Assembly (NCBI GenBank): GCA_001787455.1
Contig: MFXA01000016.1
Location: 16,730-24,647 of the forward strand
Source of the DNA: Candidatus Peregrinibacteria bacterium RIFCSPLOWO2_01_FULL_39_12
GTDB taxonomy: Bacteria; Patescibacteriota; Gracilibacteria; UBA1369; LOWO2-01-FULL-3
Length of the DNA: 7,918 bases
Direction of reading: 5' to 3'
Position numbers and translations under genes: made by a program. Of this stretch, positions 6,210 through 7,918 are shown piece after piece. The notes below the pieces were generated by a model that saw only the letters and a program-made list of their open reading frames with translations, searched no databases and was not told where the DNA came from. Each line of letters starts with the position of its first letter. The first letter of the stretch is position 1.

Positions 6210-7386
6210 GGATTATTTTTTCATATTTAAGAACTCTTTTACTAATAGGATCTATGATTTCAACCTCATTAACCCCTTCTTCTGAAGATTGTTCAACTCG
6301 TCCTATTCTCTTCGCTTCAATATTAAAACTAATGGCATCCTTAAGAATACTTTCCACAACTTCCTCGGTGCAAGATATTATTAATCTAGTCCCCATATTA
6401 AATGTTCTGTACAATTCATGTGGTTCAATTTTTGAATTCTCGTAAACAAATCGAAAAAATGGACCAGGGTCAATCATATCATCCATTACATACTTTACAT
6501 CTTTACCAAATCTTATTGGTTTTGTTAGCCCCCCTCCTGTACAATTAAAAATTCCTTTTATTCCATCTATATTGTTTTTTAATAACTTCTTTATAAGGGG
6601 TAAGTATGAACGAGTTGGAGAGAGCATTGCCGTTCCTAATGTCATATCTGTACCAGGAATTCTTGTTTCCAAATCAAATTTTCCTGAATATGCACTATCC
6701 GAAATATTTTCATCATAAGTTTCCGGATATCGTTTTTTATATGAAGGATTTAGTATAGCATGAGTCAATAAAGTAAAACCATTACTACTAACTCCTGAAT
6801 TATATTCCTTCTCATATTTGGCTTTTCCGTACGAAGAGAAACCAATCAATACATTTCCTTTACTGGTTTGGCTTGCATCCACCACGTCTTTCCTTTTCAT
6901 CCGAGAAGAAGCATCAGAGTTAACAACCACAGTGCGAACATTATTACCAGTGTCTGCAGTTTCTCCACCACACATATCAATTTTTGTGTAATCAGAAAGT
7001 TCCTCAATTGATTCACTATACCCATCAATAATTTTTGAAATTGCTTCATCAGAAATAATTAATGGATTTCTATCAATACAATTAGTTAATTGAAAGCTCT
7101 CAGTAGCACCTACAGCTGCCATATCATCAATGTTCATAACAAGACTATCATGGGCAATTCCTTTCCATACATCATTACTAAAACCCTCTCTTGTTGCCAT
7201 GTATGCCACATTTACTTTGCTTCCTGCCCCATCTGTGTGCTTAAGATAACAATATTGATCATCACCAGCAATATCAGGAGCAATGAAACAGAAAGCTCCA
7301 GGGAAAAGTCCTTTATCCAATCCTTTTGTTGCCTCATGTACAGCATCTTTATCGGCATCAGATCCCAATTTTTTGTAGGTAAGCAT
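6172..7386 (-). CDS. purM: Phosphoribosylformylglycinamidine cyclo-ligase (AIR synthetase), long form
   Basis: Closes the imidazole ring in purine synthesis, turning formylglycinamidine ribonucleotide plus ATP into aminoimidazole ribonucleotide. The 404 residues show the PurM series in order: HTDGAGSK (50-57, ATP/phosphate region), NIDDMAAVGA (85-94), GGETAD (139-144), GNVLIGFSSYG, SSNGFTLL, LSPTRSYLPLI, CTGGGLTK, LYRTFNMGTRLI and IGRV. It is longer than the ~345-residue proteobacterial enzyme. The wording AVHEATKGLDKGLFPGAFC, WKGIAHDSLVMNIDD and RMKRKDVVD closely recalls the ~390-residue PurM of Bacteroidota (from memory, not a search). The gene looks more AT-rich than the plus-strand genes before it. 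It converges on the 982-residue gene and diverges from the kinase fragment. The ATG at 7384-7386 lacks a Shine-Dalgarno and sits in an AT-rich leader below a good promoter. It appears intact. Confidence 0.92.
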   Translation of the reverse strand: MLTYKKLGSDADKDAVHEATKGLDKGLFPGAFCFIAPDIAGDDQYCYLKHTDGAGSKVNVAYMATREGFSNDVWKGIAHDSLVMNIDDMAAVGATESFQLTNCIDRNPLIISDEAISKIIDGYSESIEELSDYTKIDMCGGETADTGNNVRTVVVNSDASSRMKRKDVVDASQTSKGNVLIGFSSYGKAKYEKEYNSGVSSNGFTLLTHAILNPSYKKRYPETYDENISDSAYSGKFDLETRIPGTDMTLGTAMLSPTRSYLPLIKKLLKNNIDGIKGIFNCTGGGLTKPIRFGKDVKYVMDDMIDPGPFFRFVYENSKIEPHELYRTFNMGTRLIISCTEEVVESILKDAISFNIEAKRIGRVEQSSEEGVNEVEIIDPISKRVLKYEKIIHDKNSTPKRKVL

Positions 7387-7424
7387 TTACTAAAAAAATT
7401 TAAATTTAAGAAGTTTCACAACAT

Positions 7425-7480
7425 TTGCTTTAAAAGTCTACTTAATCTAAGATAAATTGTCAATTAAGCCTACTAAGGAA
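7425..7480 (+). promoter_or_regulatory. Possible weak promoter and ribosome binding site of the kinase fragment
   Basis: TTGCTT (7425-7430) and TAAGAT (7448-7453) are 17 bp apart on the plus strand, a weak promoter match that overlaps the purM promoter. AAGGAA (7475-7480) lies 9 bases before the ATG at 7490 and is the clearest Shine-Dalgarno-like site in the window. It favours this ATG over the in-frame TTG at 7457. Confidence 0.35.
7435..7463 (-). promoter_or_regulatory. Promoter for purM
   Basis: On the minus strand a perfect -35 TTGACA (7463-7458) is separated by exactly 17 bp from TAGACT (7440-7435), a 4-of-6 match to the -10 consensus. Transcription would start near 7428, leaving a leader of about 40 AT-rich bases before the purM ATG. 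Confidence 0.55.
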
Positions 7481-7489
7481 ATACCTGCA

Positions 7490-7723
7490 ATGAATTTTAT
7501 TTCAGAATCATCGGCTTTTGAACATATTATTAATGTATGCCAGAGCGAAACGCCAGATCTGCTTTTAATTTCCGGCCATACCGGCAGTGGTAAAAGCACC
7601 TTGGCTGAAATGATATCAAAAGAGTTGGGGGTTTCTCGTTTATGTCTTGATAATTATTTTAAGGGTGAAGATGAAATGGAGCTTATTTTACTGTGGTGCG
7701 CCCGACAGGAATCGAACCTGTGA
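7490..7723 (+). pseudogene. 5' fragment of a P-loop kinase gene (uridine-kinase-like), cut at the tRNA
   Basis: From the ATG at 7490 the frame has a short N-terminal helix region, then LLLISGHTGSGKSTLAEMIS with a perfect Walker A motif (residues 29-36). LCLDNYFKGEDEM follows, with Asp54 in the position of the substrate-binding or catalytic Asp that follows the P-loop in uridine kinase and related nucleoside or phosphoribulokinase-type enzymes. Such proteins have about 200 residues. Kinase-like sequence ends near 7680-7690, and the last ten or so codons (WCARQESNL) are simply the antisense of the tRNA-Arg, ending at a TGA inside it. So about 65 real residues remain and the fold cannot be complete. 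The exact substrate cannot be told. It is divergent from purM and is preceded by an AAGGAA ribosome binding site. Confidence 0.65.
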
Positions 7724-7770
7724 CCTTTGGCTCCGCAAGCCAACGCTCTATCCAACTGAGCTACGAGCGC
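7694..7770 (-). tRNA. tRNA-Arg, anticodon GCG
   Basis: The minus strand folds into a complete cloverleaf. The acceptor stem GCGCTCG pairs with CGGGCGC (one T-G wobble), the D arm is GCTC-AGTTGGATA-GAGC, the anticodon arm is TTGGC-TTGCGGA-GCCAA, and the T arm contains GGTTCGAATCC. The discriminator is A and CCA is encoded (7696-7694). The anticodon is GCG at 7736-7734, reading CGC and CGU. The A after GG in the D loop is the usual arginine identity base A20. Most bacteria instead use ACG (edited to ICG) for these codons. A kinase fragment abuts the 3' end, and the 5' half is repeated at 7862-7918. No convincing promoter was found upstream. Confidence 0.92.
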
Positions 7771-7808
7771 GCGTGACATGTTTTCATCTTTTGTGTTTAT
7801 TTTTGGCT
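7752..7808. repeat. Direct repeat copy 1: tRNA-Arg 5' end plus upstream flank
   Basis: These 57 bases hold the D-loop-to-5'-end part of the tRNA-Arg gene (minus strand) and 38 bases of its upstream flank. They recur at 7862-7918 with 54 of 57 bases identical. The differences are at 7778/7888, 7787/7897 and 7795/7905, all in the flank; the 19 tRNA bases are identical. The period is 110 bp. Confidence 0.9.
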
Positions 7809-7845
7809 ATTTTGCCGTTCTAACCGAGCGCAACTTTTTTGATAT

Positions 7846-7862
7846 GGGAGCTGAAGGCTCCC
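7846..7862. other. Small hairpin between the two tRNA repeat copies
   Basis: GGGAGC and GCTCCC form a perfect 6-bp stem around a 5-base loop. A run of six Ts (7835-7840) lies on the 5' side in the plus sense, so on the minus strand an A tract follows the hairpin instead of a U tract. This does not support a standard intrinsic terminator in either direction. Its function is unknown. Confidence 0.4.
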
Positions 7863-7918
7863 CAACTGAGCTACGAGCGCGCGTGACGTGTTTTCAACTT
7901 TTGTTTTTATTTTTGGCT
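7862..7918. repeat. Direct repeat copy 2: tRNA-Arg 5'-half remnant, runs off the window
   Basis: On the minus strand this reads as a tRNA-Arg acceptor 5' strand and D-arm start, then departs from the tRNA. No anticodon arm, T arm or CCA follows, so it is a remnant and not a second functional tRNA. The six bases before it (ggctcc, 7856-7861) also occur in the real tRNA 17 bases from the matching point (7729-7734), as if 17 internal bases were deleted; this could be chance. The repeat reaches the last base of the window and may continue. Confidence 0.85.

Noticed and set aside
7825..7831. A third copy of the tRNA 5' heptamer (CGAGCGC on the plus strand)
   Set aside because: Only seven bases match and the neighbouring sequence does not fit a tRNA D arm; probably chance.
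7862..7918. Second complete tRNA gene
   Set aside because: The sequence leaves the tRNA pattern after the D loop; no anticodon arm, T arm or matching acceptor 3' strand is present.
1..7918. CRISPR array, transposase, integrase or riboswitch
   Set aside because: No regularly spaced repeats, no transposase or integrase motifs and no recognisable riboswitch core were seen.

Overview
The window reads like a bacterial genome fragment, most likely from the Candidate Phyla Radiation (Patescibacteria). This is an inference from style: compact genes with ATGA overlaps, almost no Shine-Dalgarno sequences, a split and shrunken transketolase, and a very divergent large RelA/SpoT-like protein. TGA is used as a stop, which argues against the lineages that read UGA as glycine. 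The placement is tentative because there is no rRNA or ribosomal protein gene here.

Positions 1-2943 hold a plus-strand cluster for interconverting pentose phosphates and making PRPP. It contains the 3' end of a transketolase N-terminal subunit, a 133-residue transketolase pyrimidine-domain protein, ribose-phosphate pyrophosphokinase (prs), ribose-5-phosphate isomerase B (rpiB) and ribulose-phosphate 3-epimerase (rpe). An extended -10 promoter precedes prs, so prs-rpiB-rpe can be transcribed separately. Together RpiB and Rpe equilibrate the pentose phosphates and Prs turns ribose 5-phosphate into PRPP. The transketolase pair looks abnormal: a catalytic-type His is missing and the C-terminal domain is absent.

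Positions 2944-3085 hold a hairpin and a good promoter. Positions 3086-6034 encode a 982-residue protein with a recognisable RelA/SpoT-type HD hydrolase domain, an apparently decayed synthetase-like region, and long N- and C-terminal regions I do not recognise.

Positions about 6063-7690 have a different, more AT-rich look. They hold a minus-strand purM gene of the long form I associate with Bacteroidota. Downstream of it is a 5' fragment of hisG, and divergent from it is a 5' fragment of a P-loop (uridine-kinase-like) kinase. Both flanking genes are broken at the outer edges of this segment. The kinase fragment runs directly into the 3' end of a minus-strand tRNA-Arg gene with an unusual GCG anticodon. 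The 5' half of this tRNA plus its upstream sequence is repeated 110 bp further on, up to the window end. The simplest readings are a transferred or rearranged segment placed next to a tRNA gene, or an assembly junction.

The most interesting items are the divergent RelA/SpoT-like protein beside a PRPP gene cluster, the reduced transketolase pair, the hisG'-purM-kinase' segment with two truncated ends, and the tRNA-Arg(GCG) with its partial tandem copy.
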